A DNA stretch of 39,355 bases from Streptomyces cellostaticus (GCF_023630175.1 NZ_JALLIN010000059.1:1-39355); one strand, 5' to 3'; shown: positions 17,385 through 27,318, counted from the stretch's first letter. Notes: a model not told the origin generated them from the sequence alone. Made by a program: numbers and translations.

Positions 17385-17948
17385 TCATCTGGCCGTGGTG
17401 CTGAGCGTGGCCCACTCGCGGTCCAGGATCGCCATGATCACTTCGTCGGCCCACTCGCCGTCGCGGACCTGCACCTCCCGCCGTACACCCTCGACCACGA
17501 AGCCGACCTTCTCGTAGACGCGCAGGGCCCGGTGGTTGTGGGCCCAGGCGGCCAGCTCGACACGGTGCAGACCGAGCGACTCGAAGCCGTGGGCGACGAT
17601 CAGCCGGGCCGCCTCGGTGCCGATGCCGCGGCCGCGGCCCCGGGGACCGATGAGGGTGCGGAAGGTGCAGCTCCGGGCGGCCGCGTCGTACTCGTACAGC
17701 ACGACCTCGCCCAGGACCTCGCCGGTCTCCCGGTCGGTGACGGCCAGGTCGAGGCGGTCGGGGGCGGTGGCCCGGGAGCCGTACCAGGTGCGCAGCCGCT
17801 CCGGGGTCAATTCGGTGGACGGCTCGAAGGTGAAGCGGACGACCTCGGGGTCGGCGACGATCTCTTCCATGGCTGCGGCGTCGGCCTCGGTGAACGGCCG
17901 CAGAACGGTCCTGCGACCGGTCAGCACGGGTTTGGCGGAGAAGCTCAT
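17385..17948 (-). CDS. GNAT N-acetyltransferase, RimJ/RimL type
   Basis: This 187-residue acetyltransferase uses acetyl-CoA and has the RimJ/RimL pattern: TGRRTVLRPFTEADAA at the start, then the acetyl-CoA loop GPRGRGRGIGTEAARLIVAH, and LHRVELAAWAHNHRALRVYE in the second half. Such enzymes acetylate protein N-termini, amino sugars or drugs; the target cannot be told. An in-frame GTG at 17966 would add six residues; neither start has a strong ribosome site, and I prefer the ATG at 17948. It converges on the MMPL gene with an 87-bp gap. Confidence 0.85.
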   Translation of the reverse strand: MSFSAKPVLTGRRTVLRPFTEADAAAMEEIVADPEVVRFTFEPSTELTPERLRTWYGSRATAPDRLDLAVTDRETGEVLGEVVLYEYDAAARSCTFRTLIGPRGRGRGIGTEAARLIVAHGFESLGLHRVELAAWAHNHRALRVYEKVGFVVEGVRREVQVRDGEWADEVIMAILDREWATLSTTAR

Positions 17949-17999
17949 GAGACGACTGTGCCCCACGCGGCAGGTGGGGCACAGGTGAATATCCGCTGC

Positions 18000-18200
18000 T
18001 CAGTCCGCTCTTCGGCCCCGGTTGCCCGGCCGGGAGGCGACCCAGGCGCGGACGGTGTCGGCGAACCAGTAGGGCTTGCCGGCCTCCACCTGGTCCGGCG
18101 GCGGCAGCAGGCCGTGCTTGCGATAGGACCGCACGGTGTCCGGCTGCACCCTGATGTGCGCCGCGATCTCCTTGTAGGACCAGAGCCTTCGGTCGGTCAT
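18000..18200 (-). CDS. Small MerR/excisionase-type HTH protein
   Basis: This 66-residue protein begins MTDRRLWSYKEIAAHIRV and consists of one winged helix-turn-helix (QPDTVRSYRKHGLLPPPD) followed by a wing that ends with WFADTVRAWVASRPG. It resembles HTH_17/AlpA-type proteins, which bind DNA without a sensory domain. The ATG at 18200 has GGGAGG eight bases upstream; the longer in-frame start at 18248 lacks this. No integrase or phage gene is near, so a prophage role is unsupported. The target is unknown. Confidence 0.82.
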   Translation of the reverse strand: MTDRRLWSYKEIAAHIRVQPDTVRSYRKHGLLPPPDQVEAGKPYWFADTVRAWVASRPGNRGRRAD

Positions 18201-18525
18201 GCGTCGTACCTCCCCGCGCGCGCCGCGGCGCGGCCGTGGGACGGCCATCGGGGGAGCCGGGCGGTGCGCTGGTGATCACCAAGCCTGTGCCCCGTGAACG
18301 ACACCGAGGGGTGCCGGGCAAGCGGCTGTCGGCCGGGTGTGACCGAGAACCCGCGTAGGCGCGACATCTGTGACAGGAAAGGGGAGTTTGTGACACGGCC
18401 GCAGCGAAGCGGTGGGTGGTGCGGCCGTGTCGGGCGACGAACGCCTCCCCGAGGGGAGGCCCTCGTCCCCGGGCGGGAGGCGACGGCTACGGGGTGGGGG
18501 CGGCGGCGCCGGGGCGGGGTGGTGC
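18201..18525. other. Intergenic region with two hairpins, no gene seen
   Basis: These 325 bp hold the leader of the small HTH gene and the 3' side of the TIM-barrel gene. TGTGACA occurs twice 23 bp apart (about 18369 and 18390). No conserved coding frame is visible on either strand; short open frames here lack ribosome sites. Confidence 0.5.
18392..18460 (-). terminator. Tandem hairpins after the TIM-barrel gene
   Basis: GCCTCCCC (18443-18450) pairs with GGGGAGGC (18453-18460). Farther on, GACACGGCCGCA (18392-18403) pairs perfectly with TGCGGCCGTGTC (18420-18431) over 12 bp with a 16-base loop. They lie 65-134 bp after the stop of the leftward gene and probably end its transcript. Confidence 0.55.
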
Positions 18526-19440
18526 TCAGGCTCCGCAGGACCTGAGGAACGCCCGGGTGCGCCGGGCGATCGGCAGCGGCCTGTCCGGGTCGCACGGGTA
18601 CATGTCCTGCTCGACGATCGCGAACAGGTCGGTGTCCAGCCGTCCGGCGGCCTCCAGCACCGGACCCAGCGCGGGCACTCCGGAAGGTGGTTCGCACATC
18701 ACCCCCTGGGCGACCGCGGGGCCGAACGGTGTGCCCTTGGCCCGTACGTCGGCGAGGATCTCCGGGTCCACCTGCTTGAGATGCAGATAGCCGATCCGCT
18801 CGCCGTAGGTCTCGATCAGCTTGACGCTGTCCCCGCCGCAGTACGCGTAGTGGCCGGTGTCCAGGCACAGCGACACCAGAGCCGGGTCGGTGCCGTCCAG
18901 GAACCGGGTGACGTTCTCCTCGGTGTCGATGTGCGTGTCGGCGTGCGGGTGGACCACCACCGTGAGGCCGTACCGCTCCCGCACCTCGCGCCCCAGGCGT
19001 TCGGTCAGCGAGGTCAGGTCGCGCCACTGCCCGGCGGTCAGGGTGTCGGGCTCCAGCACCTCGCCCGTCCGGTCGTCCCGCCAGAAGGACGGGATGACGA
19101 CCAGGTGGCGGGCGCCCATGGCCCGGGTCAGGGCGGCGATGCCGGAGACGTGTTCCCAGGTCTTCTCCCAGACGGCGGAGCCGTGGTGCAGGCCTGTGAA
19201 GACCGTGCCGGCCGACACCTTCAGGCCACGGCGGCCGGTCTCCTCGGCGAGCACGGCGGGGTCGGTCGGCAGATAGCCGTGGGGGCCCAGCTCGATCCAC
19301 TCGTAGCCCGAGCCGGCGACCTCGTCGAGGAACCGTCGCCAGGGCACCTGGCGGGGATCGTCCGGGAACCACACACCCCAGGAGTCGGGCGCCGAACCGA
19401 TCCGGATGCGGGAAAGTGAGGAGGGTGACAAGGACGTCAT
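18526..19440 (-). CDS. TIM-barrel sugar isomerase/epimerase, possible inosose dehydratase (IolE/IolH-like)
   Basis: This 304-residue member of the xylose-isomerase-like TIM-barrel superfamily begins with the IGSAPDSWGVWFP segment. Candidate metal and acid residues occur at IELGPHGYLPTDP, VHPHADTHIDTEENV, LCLDTGHYAYCGGD and HLKQVDP, all in the usual strand-end positions. In inositol gene clusters this superfamily supplies IolE (2-keto-myo-inositol dehydratase), IolI and IolH. Divergent placement from iolC supports an inositol role, but I cannot tell which of the three it is. The shared 145-bp intergenic region may regulate both directions. Confidence 0.8.
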   Translation of the reverse strand: MTSLSPSSLSRIRIGSAPDSWGVWFPDDPRQVPWRRFLDEVAGSGYEWIELGPHGYLPTDPAVLAEETGRRGLKVSAGTVFTGLHHGSAVWEKTWEHVSGIAALTRAMGARHLVVIPSFWRDDRTGEVLEPDTLTAGQWRDLTSLTERLGREVRERYGLTVVVHPHADTHIDTEENVTRFLDGTDPALVSLCLDTGHYAYCGGDSVKLIETYGERIGYLHLKQVDPEILADVRAKGTPFGPAVAQGVMCEPPSGVPALGPVLEAAGRLDTDLFAIVEQDMYPCDPDRPLPIARRTRAFLRSCGA

Positions 19441-19490
19441 GGCCGCCAGCCTGCGGGCCCCCGGAAAGCGGTGTCAAGCTGTCGTCAGAA

Positions 19491-19500
19491 TGTCCGGACA
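19491..19500. promoter_or_regulatory. Palindrome TGTCCGGACA, possible operator of the iol genes
   Basis: This perfect 10-bp palindrome lies five bases before the -35 of the iolC promoter and 50 bp from the divergent gene start, an ideal place for a regulator of both. GntR-family proteins often bind such TGTC/GACA sites. Extra TGTC and GACA half-sites are scattered over 19472-19525. No regulator gene is in the cluster here. Confidence 0.5.
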
Positions 19501-19505
19501 AAAGA

Positions 19506-19535
19506 TTGACAGGGTTCGTCTGACAGGACTAGAAA
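19506..19535 (+). promoter_or_regulatory. iolC operon promoter
   Basis: TTGACA (19506-19511) and TAGAAA (19530-19535) are separated by 18 bp, close to the housekeeping sigma consensus. Transcription would start near 19542, about 45 bases before the iolC ATG. Confidence 0.6.
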
Positions 19536-19585
19536 GCCCGGAACGAGATACGCGGGGTGAACCGGGCAGCGCGGAAGGGAAGCCG

Positions 19586-20551
19586 ATGGCGTACGACCTG
19601 ATCACCATGGGGCGGATCGGAGTGGACCTCTACCCGCTGCAGACCGGCGTCCCGCTCGCCCAGGTGTCGGCCTTCGGCAAGTTCCTCGGTGGTTCGGCGG
19701 CCAACGTCGCCGTCGCCGCCGCCCGGCTGGGCCGCCGCACGGCCGTGATCACCCGCACCGGCGACGACCCGTTCGGCGCCTATCTGCACGAGGCCCTGCG
19801 CGACTTCGGCGTCGACGACCGCTGGGTCACCCCGGTCCCCGCACTGCCCACGCCGGTCACCTTCTGCGAGGTCTTCCCGCCGGACGACTTCCCCCTGTAC
19901 TTCTACCGCCGCCCCACGGCACCCGACCTGCAGATCGACGCCGCGCAACTGGACCTGGACGCCATCGCCGGAGCCCGGATCTTCTGGGTCACCGGCACCG
20001 GCCTGAGCGAGGAGCCGAGCCGCACGGCGACCCTCACGGCCCTCGCCCACCGGGCCCGGTCCGGCACGACGGTCTTCGACCTCGACTGGCGCCCCGTCCT
20101 CTGGAACGGTGCGGCCCGGACCGACCCCGACGTGGTCCGGCCCTTCTACGCCGAGGCGCTGCGGCACACCACGGTCGCCGTCGGCAACCTGGACGAGGTG
20201 GAGATCGCGACCGGCGTCCGCGAACCGCACGCGGCGGCCCGCGCCCTGCTGGCCGCGGGGGCGGAGACCGCCGTGGTCAAACAGGGACCCAAGGGTGTGC
20301 TCGCCGTCAACCGGACGGGCGAGTGCGCCGAGGTCCCGCCCCTGCCGGTCACCGTCCTCAACGGCCTCGGCGCCGGAGACGCCTTCGGCGGCTCCCTCTG
20401 CCACGGCCTGCTGGCGGGCTGGGACCTGGAGACGACCGTGCGGCACGCCAACGCGGCCGGCGCCATCGTCGCCTCCCGCCTGGAGTGCTCGTCCGCGATG
20501 CCGACCCCCGGCGAGGTGGCCGCCGCGCTCGAGGCCGGAGCGGTGCTGTGA
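19586..20551 (+). CDS. iolC: 5-dehydro-2-deoxygluconokinase IolC
   Basis: IolC phosphorylates 2-deoxy-5-keto-D-gluconate in inositol breakdown. It is a 321-residue PfkB-type kinase starting MAYDLITMGRIGVDLYPLQ, with GKFLGGSAANVAVAAARLG for substrate and GLGAGDAF (Asp265) as catalytic loop. The long ITRTGDDPFGAYLHEALRDFG segment and PTPVTFCEVFPPDDFPLYFY are typical of IolC rather than ribokinase. The ATG at 19586 has AAGGGA upstream. It is the first gene of the operon and overlaps the next by four bases (GTGA). Confidence 0.93.
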   Translation: MAYDLITMGRIGVDLYPLQTGVPLAQVSAFGKFLGGSAANVAVAAARLGRRTAVITRTGDDPFGAYLHEALRDFGVDDRWVTPVPALPTPVTFCEVFPPDDFPLYFYRRPTAPDLQIDAAQLDLDAIAGARIFWVTGTGLSEEPSRTATLTALAHRARSGTTVFDLDWRPVLWNGAARTDPDVVRPFYAEALRHTTVAVGNLDEVEIATGVREPHAAARALLAAGAETAVVKQGPKGVLAVNRTGECAEVPPLPVTVLNGLGAGDAFGGSLCHGLLAGWDLETTVRHANAAGAIVASRLECSSAMPTPGEVAAALEAGAVL

Positions 20552-21084
20552 GGGCCGGCCGGGTGGCGGGGACGCACACCGAGGGCGGTTCGGGGCCACG
20601 GCTGCCGGCCGTCGACGCCTCCGAACTGGTCCGCGTCCGCACCCGCCACCCCGAGGCCGTCGCCGAGGCCGCGGCCCGCCGCGTCCGGCGCCCGCTGCCG
20701 GGTGCGAGCGGCCGCCTGGTGACCGTCGCCGCCGGCGGTCCGGCCCGCGGTGCGCCCGGCGCGGGCGACCGCGTCCTCGCCGCGGCCAACCGCGCGGACC
20801 TGCTCCGGCGCCTGTGCCCCGCGCTGTCCGGGCCCGGCGTCGACGGCGTCCTCGCGACCGCCGACGTCCTGGACGACCCGCTGCTGCTCGGCGTCCTCGG
20901 CCACAAGGTCGTCCTCCGCGGTGACGTCGGCGACTTTTCCGAGGAGCGGGTCGCCGCCTGCCGGAAGTGGCGCGGCGCGCTCCATCTGCCCACCGTGCGC
21001 GCCCTGGTGGTGGGCCGTTCGCTGCTGCACCCGGCGGACGGCGATGTGGCCGCCGCGGTGGGCACCGCCACCGGACTGCTATGA
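20548..21084 (+). CDS. Cgl0159-type aldolase of inositol clusters, internally deleted
   Basis: The 178-residue product matches both ends of the Cgl0159 / deoxyribose-phosphate-aldolase-like barrel proteins that normally sit between iolC and iolB and run about 300 residues. The N-terminal part (RTRHPEAVAEAAARRVRRPL; NRADLLRRLCPALSGPGVDG; ATADVLDDPLLLGVLGHKVV) jumps at 20911-20920 straight to the C-terminal part (RKWRGALHLPTVRALVVGR; DGDVAAAV). About 130 central barrel residues are absent, yet the frame is kept. The family segment recalled as AADHPARG reads AAGGPARG here, losing Asp and His. The start is a GTG overlapping iolC, and the stop overlaps an ATG before iolB. It is probably inactive as an aldolase. 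Family comparison is from memory. Confidence 0.78.
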   Translation: MRAGRVAGTHTEGGSGPRLPAVDASELVRVRTRHPEAVAEAAARRVRRPLPGASGRLVTVAAGGPARGAPGAGDRVLAAANRADLLRRLCPALSGPGVDGVLATADVLDDPLLLGVLGHKVVLRGDVGDFSEERVAACRKWRGALHLPTVRALVVGRSLLHPADGDVAAAVGTATGLL

Positions 21085-21092
21085 GGGGCCGC

Positions 21093-21917
21093 ATGACCAG
21101 CACCGATCTGCACCTGCCCAGGGGAGCCGCCGCGAACGGCGGGTACACCGTGGACATCGGCCCCGAGCGCGCCGGGTGGGAGTACAGCGGCCTGCGCGTC
21201 GTGGAGTTGACACCCGGCGGCAGCCATACGTTCACCACCGGGGGCAGTGAATGGATCGTGCTTCCGCTGCACGGCGGATGTACCGTGCGAATCGAGGAAA
21301 GCGAGTTCCAACTCCTGGGTCGGGACAGCGTGTTCAGCGGGGTCTCCGACTTCGTGTACGCGCCCCGCGACGCCCGGGTCCAGATCGCCTCCGGCGTGGG
21401 AGGCCGCTTCGCCCTGGCAGGAGCGAAGTGCGAGCGACGACTCCCCGCCCGCTACGGCCCCGCGCCGGAGGTCCCCGTCGAACACCGGGGCAGCGGCACC
21501 TGCGCCCGCCAGGTGCGCAACTTCGCGGCGGCCGACACCTTCGACTGCGACCGGCTGATCGCCGTGGAGGTGGTCACCCCCGGCGGCAACTGGTCCTCCT
21601 ACCCGTCGCACAAGCACGACGAGCACCTGCCGGGCGAGGAGTCCCGGCTGGAGGAGATCTACTACTTCGAGATCGACGGCCCGAACGGGTTCGGCTACCA
21701 GCGCGTGTTCCCCTCGCGGGAGGGCGGCTCGGACGTCCTCGCCGAGGTCCGCTCCGGCGACGCCGTCCTCGTCCCCGACGGATGGCACGGCCCGTCGATA
21801 GCCCAGCCCGGCCACGACATGTACTACCTCAACGTCATGGCCGGACCCGGTGAGACCCGGGAGTGGCGGATCCGCTTCCACCCCGGCCAAGCAGAGAGCA
21901 CAGGGGGCTACCGATGA
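21093..21917 (+). CDS. iolB: 5-deoxy-glucuronate isomerase IolB
   Basis: IolB converts 5-deoxy-D-glucuronate to 2-deoxy-5-keto-D-gluconate, the substrate of IolC. It is a bicupin of 274 residues, close to the usual length. Metal-ligand His residues are in SSYPSHKHDEHLPGEES, followed by EEIYYFEIDGPNGFGYQ, and the last cupin strand DAVLVPDGWHGPS. I chose the ATG at 21093, with GAGGGG five bases upstream; another ATG at 21081 overlaps the previous stop (ATGA) and would add four residues. It overlaps iolD by four bases. Confidence 0.94.
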   Translation: MTSTDLHLPRGAAANGGYTVDIGPERAGWEYSGLRVVELTPGGSHTFTTGGSEWIVLPLHGGCTVRIEESEFQLLGRDSVFSGVSDFVYAPRDARVQIASGVGGRFALAGAKCERRLPARYGPAPEVPVEHRGSGTCARQVRNFAAADTFDCDRLIAVEVVTPGGNWSSYPSHKHDEHLPGEESRLEEIYYFEIDGPNGFGYQRVFPSREGGSDVLAEVRSGDAVLVPDGWHGPSIAQPGHDMYYLNVMAGPGETREWRIRFHPGQAESTGGYR

Positions 21918-23791
21918 CGATCCGGCTGACCGTCGCCCAGGCACTGGTCCGCTTCCTCGCCGCCCAGCACACCGAACGCGACGGCGAGCGGCGACGGCTG
22001 ATCGGCGCCACCTGGGGCATCTTCGGGCACGGCAACGTCGCCGGGCTCGGCCAGGCGCTGGTCGAGTACGCCGAGGTCATGCCGTACCACCAGGGCCGCA
22101 ACGAGCAGGCCATGGTGCACGCGGCGGTCGGCTACGCCCGCCAGTCCAACCGCCTGTCCGCCCACGCCGTCACGACCTCGATCGGCCCCGGCGCCACCAA
22201 CCTGGTCACCGGCGCCGCCCTCGCCACCGTCAACCACCTCCCGGTCCTGCTCCTCCCCGGCGACGTCTTCGCCGCCCGCCCCGCCGACCCGGTGCTGCAG
22301 CAGCTCGAGGTGCCGTACGCGGGCGACGTCTCGGTCAACGACACCCTGCGCCCGGTGTCGCGGTACTTCGACCGGATCACCCGGCCCGAGCAGCTGGTCC
22401 CGGCCGTGCTGCAGGCCGTGCGGGTCCTGACCGACCCGGTGGAGACCGGCGCGGTCACCCTCGCCCTGCCGCAGGACGTGCAGGCCGAGGCCCACGACTG
22501 GCCCGAGGAGTTCTTCGCCGAGCGCGTCTGGGCGGTACGGCGCCCCGGCGCGGACCCGGCCGAGCTGGCCGAGGCGGTCCGGGCCGTGCGCCGGGCGCGC
22601 AGACCGCTCGTCGTCGCGGGCGGCGGCGTCCATCACAGCCGCGCCGAGGAGGCCCTCGCGGAGTTCGCGGCGGCCACCGGCATACCGGTCGCCTCCACCC
22701 AGGCCGGCAAGGGCTCCCTGCGCCACGACCACCCGCAGGACGTCGGCGGCGTCGGCCACACCGGCACCGCCACCGCCGACGAGCTGGCCCGCACCGCGGA
22801 CCTCGTCATCGGCGTCGGCACCCGGTACACCGACTTCACCACCGCCTCCGGCACCCTCTTCGAGAACCCCGGCGTCCGCTTCCTGAACCTCAACATCGCG
22901 CCGTTCGACGGGCACAAGCTCGCCGGGCTGCCGCTGGTCGCGGACGCCCGCAGCGGACTGGGCGACATGACCGAGGCGCTGGCGCCGCACGGCCACCGGG
23001 TCGACGGCTCCTACGTCACCGAGTACACCGAGGACAAGGAGCGCTGGGAGCAGCGGGTGGACGCCTGCTTCGAGGCCGACGAGCCCGACGTACGGCCCAC
23101 CCAGCCGCAGGTCATCGGAGTCCTCGACGCCCTGGCCGACGAGTCCGACATCATCGTGGGCGCGGCCGGCTCGCTCCCCGGGGACCTGCACAAGCTGTGG
23201 CGGACCAGGTCCCGGGACCAGTACCACCTGGAGTACGGCTACTCCTGCATGGGCTACGAGATCCCGGCCGCGATCGGCGTCAAGCTCGCCGCACCCGGGC
23301 GGAACGTGTGGGCGCTGGTCGGCGACGGCACGTATCTGATGATGCCGACGGAGATCGTGACCGCCGTCCAGGAGGGCGTCGCGATCAAGGTCCTGCTGCT
23401 GCAGAACCACGGGTACGCCTCGATCGGAGGCCTGTCGGAGTCGGTGGGGGGCGAGCGGTTCGGCACCGCGTACCGCCACCGCGCGGCCGACGGCACCTTC
23501 ACCGGCGCCCCCCTCCCGGTGGACCTCGCGGCCAACGCGGCCAGCCTCGGCATGCGGGTGCTGCGCGCGCGGACGGTCCGGGACCTGCGGGCGGCGCTCG
23601 CCGAGGCGCGCGCGGCCGACACTCCCACATGTGTCTACGTGGAGACCGAAACGTCCGACACTGTGTCGGGCGCGCCTCCGGCGCAGGCCTGGTGGGATGT
23701 TCCTGTGGCCGAGACCGCGACCCGATCGTCCGCGGTCAAGGCACGTGAGCTGTACGAACGGCACGTCTCGACCCGACGCCGCCATCTGTAG
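21914..23791 (+). CDS. iolD: 3D-(3,5/4)-trihydroxycyclohexane-1,2-dione hydrolase IolD
   Basis: This ThDP-dependent enzyme opens the ring of the diketone intermediate to give 5-deoxy-glucuronate for IolB. The 625 residues have the acetolactate-synthase-like plan: a Pyr domain with GRNEQAMVHAAVGYARQSNR (a Glu activating ThDP), a central domain, and a PP domain with the ThDP motif from Gly470-Asp471-Gly472 to Asn498 (VLLLQNHGYASIGGL). ATG start overlaps the iolB stop; AGGGGG lies six bases upstream. Confidence 0.95.
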   Translation: MTIRLTVAQALVRFLAAQHTERDGERRRLIGATWGIFGHGNVAGLGQALVEYAEVMPYHQGRNEQAMVHAAVGYARQSNRLSAHAVTTSIGPGATNLVTGAALATVNHLPVLLLPGDVFAARPADPVLQQLEVPYAGDVSVNDTLRPVSRYFDRITRPEQLVPAVLQAVRVLTDPVETGAVTLALPQDVQAEAHDWPEEFFAERVWAVRRPGADPAELAEAVRAVRRARRPLVVAGGGVHHSRAEEALAEFAAATGIPVASTQAGKGSLRHDHPQDVGGVGHTGTATADELARTADLVIGVGTRYTDFTTASGTLFENPGVRFLNLNIAPFDGHKLAGLPLVADARSGLGDMTEALAPHGHRVDGSYVTEYTEDKERWEQRVDACFEADEPDVRPTQPQVIGVLDALADESDIIVGAAGSLPGDLHKLWRTRSRDQYHLEYGYSCMGYEIPAAIGVKLAAPGRNVWALVGDGTYLMMPTEIVTAVQEGVAIKVLLLQNHGYASIGGLSESVGGERFGTAYRHRAADGTFTGAPLPVDLAANAASLGMRVLRARTVRDLRAALAEARAADTPTCVYVETETSDTVSGAPPAQAWWDVPVAETATRSSAVKARELYERHVSTRRRHL

Positions 23792-23806
23792 AAGGAGTCT
23801 CTGGGC

Positions 23807-25309
<1,503 letters not shown>

Positions 25310-25318
25310 GAACGCCCC

Positions 25319-25357
25319 GTCGGGCCGTCCGGTATCCGGACGGCCCGACATTTTTTT
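25319..25357 (+). terminator. Strong intrinsic terminator of the iol operon
   Basis: GTCGGGCCGTCCGG (25319-25332) and CCGGACGGCCCGAC (25336-25349) form a perfect 14-bp stem with a 3-base loop, followed by A and seven Ts. This is a textbook Rho-independent terminator, ten bases after the mmsA stop. Confidence 0.93.
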
Positions 25358-25681
25358 GCCCTGACACCTGCGGTTCCCGTTTTCGAGGATGAAACGGGCA
25401 AGCCATGAGGGATCTGTCGATCACCTTGGAAAGCAAGGTCATTGATTAATTTCACATGCTGAATGCGCTACTACGTGATCATTGCCTGCGAAAGTGATGT
25501 GAACTGCGTCGCTTTACGAGTGCGGAATCCGAAGGTGAACCCCCATTGACGCGGCGGTTTTCGAAGGGGTTCTCTAAGTGGCGCCGGGAGCGGACGAGAC
25601 GAGACGCACGACGAGCCGCCGGAGGCGATAGCGCTCCCGACCCCCACCCTCAGTCGCACGAGTCGATCGGAACCCCGCCGC
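25358..25681. other. AT-richer leader region upstream of the APC permease gene
   Basis: These 324 bp contain no convincing gene. From about 25370 to 25520 the composition is distinctly less GC-rich than the flanks (for example GTCATTGATTAATTTCAC near 25440), which suggests a regulatory region and untranslated leader. I see no clear sigma consensus at proper spacing and no riboswitch core that I recognise. Confidence 0.5.
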
Positions 25682-27088
25682 ATGACCGACACGCTCCGCC
25701 CCGTCGACACAGCCGTCACAGACGCCTCCGACGGCCCTGACGGCCCCCGGAAGCTCAAGCGTTCCATCGGCGTCGTCGGCGGCACCCTGCTGACGCTCTC
25801 GTGCGTCACGCCCGCCTCCACGCTCTTCGTGGTCGTCCCGGACCTGTTCGGCTCCCTCGGCACGGCCACCGCCCTGACGATCGCCATCGGCTCCCTCCTC
25901 TGTATCGCCGTGGCGTTCTGCTACTCCGAGCTGGGCACCCTCATCCCCAGCGCGGGCGGCGAGTACGCCATGGTGTCGACGATGGCCGGGCGGCTCGCGG
26001 GCTGGCTGGTCTTCGTACTGTCCCTGCTGGTGGTGATGATCGTTCCGCCGGTGATCGCGATGGGCACGGCCGACTACCTGGCCCCGATCGTGCACCTCGA
26101 CCCGGCCATGACCGGCGCCGGCGTGATGCTGCTGGCCACCCTCGCCGGCCTGCTCGACCTGCGGGCCAACGCCTGGATCACCGGCATCTTCCTGGTCCTC
26201 GAGGTCATCGCGGCCGGCGTGGTCGCCCTGCTGGGCTTCTCGCACGGCCACCGCGGGGTCGGCAGCCTGGTCTCCATGGAGGTGACCGGCCCGAGCGGCC
26301 ACACCGATCCGGTGACGGCCATGCTCGTCATATCCGGGCTCGCCATCGCCCTCTTCGCCACCCAGGGCTTCTCGACCGCCGTCTACCTCTCCGAGGAACT
26401 GGAGCACCCGCGCCGCAACGTCGCCCGCACGGTGCTGGCCACCCTCGCCATCTCCTCGGTGGTCATCATCGTGCCGGTCGCCGCGATCACCATGGGGGCC
26501 GCCGACATCGAGGAACTCACCAGCGGCGACATCAGCTCCATGGTCACCGCGTGGTCCAACTCCGCGGTCGGCACCTTCGTCAGCCTGTGCGTGGCCCTCG
26601 CGATCATCAACGCCGGCATCGTCATGGTGATCCAGAACTCCCGCGTCCTGTTCGCCTCCGCCCGCGACAAGGCCTGGCCCGAGCCGGTCAACGACGTCTT
26701 CTCCAAGCTCGGCCGCTTCGGCTCCCCCTGGGTCGCCACCCTGGCGGTCGGTGTCCCCGGCGCGCTGCTCTGCTTCGTCAACCTGGACACCCTGTACGGC
26801 GTCACCGGTGTCTCCGTGACCGGCATGTACATCCTCGTCGCGGTCGCCGCCCTGCTGTGCCGCCGCGGCTCCCACAAGCACACCCCCGCCTGGCGGATGC
26901 CGCTGTGGCCCGCGATGCCCGTCCTGCTGATCGTGGTCCTCGCCTACATCCTCGCCCAGCAGGAGGCGGCCTACCTGCTGTGGACCGGCGGCATCACCGC
27001 GGTCGCCACCCTCTACTGGGCCTTCTACCTCCGCCCGCGCCGCGACACCCGCTGGCTGGTGTCGATCCCGGAGGACGCGCGGGCCTGA
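25682..27088 (+). CDS. APC-superfamily amino acid/polyamine permease
   Basis: This 468-residue secondary transporter is predicted to have about 12 membrane helices. After a hydrophilic N-terminus, SIGVVGGTLLTLSCVTPAST and the next helices, including YSELGTLIPSAGGEYAMVS, carry the unwound GxG-type and SAGGEY motifs of the APC family. The segment RNVARTVLATLAIS matches the usual loop after helix 6. It would import an amino acid or amine with protons; the substrate cannot be read. The only ribosome-site-like sequence is GGAA nine bases before the ATG. It stands alone, ended by tandem hairpins. Confidence 0.9.
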   Translation: MTDTLRPVDTAVTDASDGPDGPRKLKRSIGVVGGTLLTLSCVTPASTLFVVVPDLFGSLGTATALTIAIGSLLCIAVAFCYSELGTLIPSAGGEYAMVSTMAGRLAGWLVFVLSLLVVMIVPPVIAMGTADYLAPIVHLDPAMTGAGVMLLATLAGLLDLRANAWITGIFLVLEVIAAGVVALLGFSHGHRGVGSLVSMEVTGPSGHTDPVTAMLVISGLAIALFATQGFSTAVYLSEELEHPRRNVARTVLATLAISSVVIIVPVAAITMGAADIEELTSGDISSMVTAWSNSAVGTFVSLCVALAIINAGIVMVIQNSRVLFASARDKAWPEPVNDVFSKLGRFGSPWVATLAVGVPGALLCFVNLDTLYGVTGVSVTGMYILVAVAALLCRRGSHKHTPAWRMPLWPAMPVLLIVVLAYILAQQEAAYLLWTGGITAVATLYWAFYLRPRRDTRWLVSIPEDARA

Positions 27089-27132
27089 CGGCTCCGAAAG
27101 CCCAGCCCACCACCGGGCACGCCCCCTACCGA

Positions 27133-27219
27133 GCCCCCGCTGCCCGCACCTCGACGGGCGGCGGGGGCGACGACGTTCCCGCGGTGCGCGCCGCCCCGCA
27201 TGCCGAGGCGGCGCGCACC
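27133..27219 (+). terminator. Tandem terminator hairpins after the APC permease gene
   Basis: The first stem pairs 27133-27146 with 27155-27168 (14 bp, one T-G pair, 8-base loop). The second pairs GGTGCGCGCCGCC (27183-27195) with GGCGGCGCGCACC (27207-27219), 13 bp perfect with an 11-base loop. There is no T-tract. They start 45 bp after the stop. Confidence 0.65.
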
Positions 27220-27318
27220 CGCTCGTACCGCGTCCGGAGTACGGGGGAGGGGGGCCGTACGCCGCGAGGAGGGCGGGAATTCAGCCCCAGGGCCGCGTGC
27301 GCCGCCGGTGGCGGCCCG

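Noticed and set aside
18000..18200. Small HTH protein as excisionase of an integrated element
   Set aside because: No integrase, attachment-site repeat, tRNA or replication gene is nearby.
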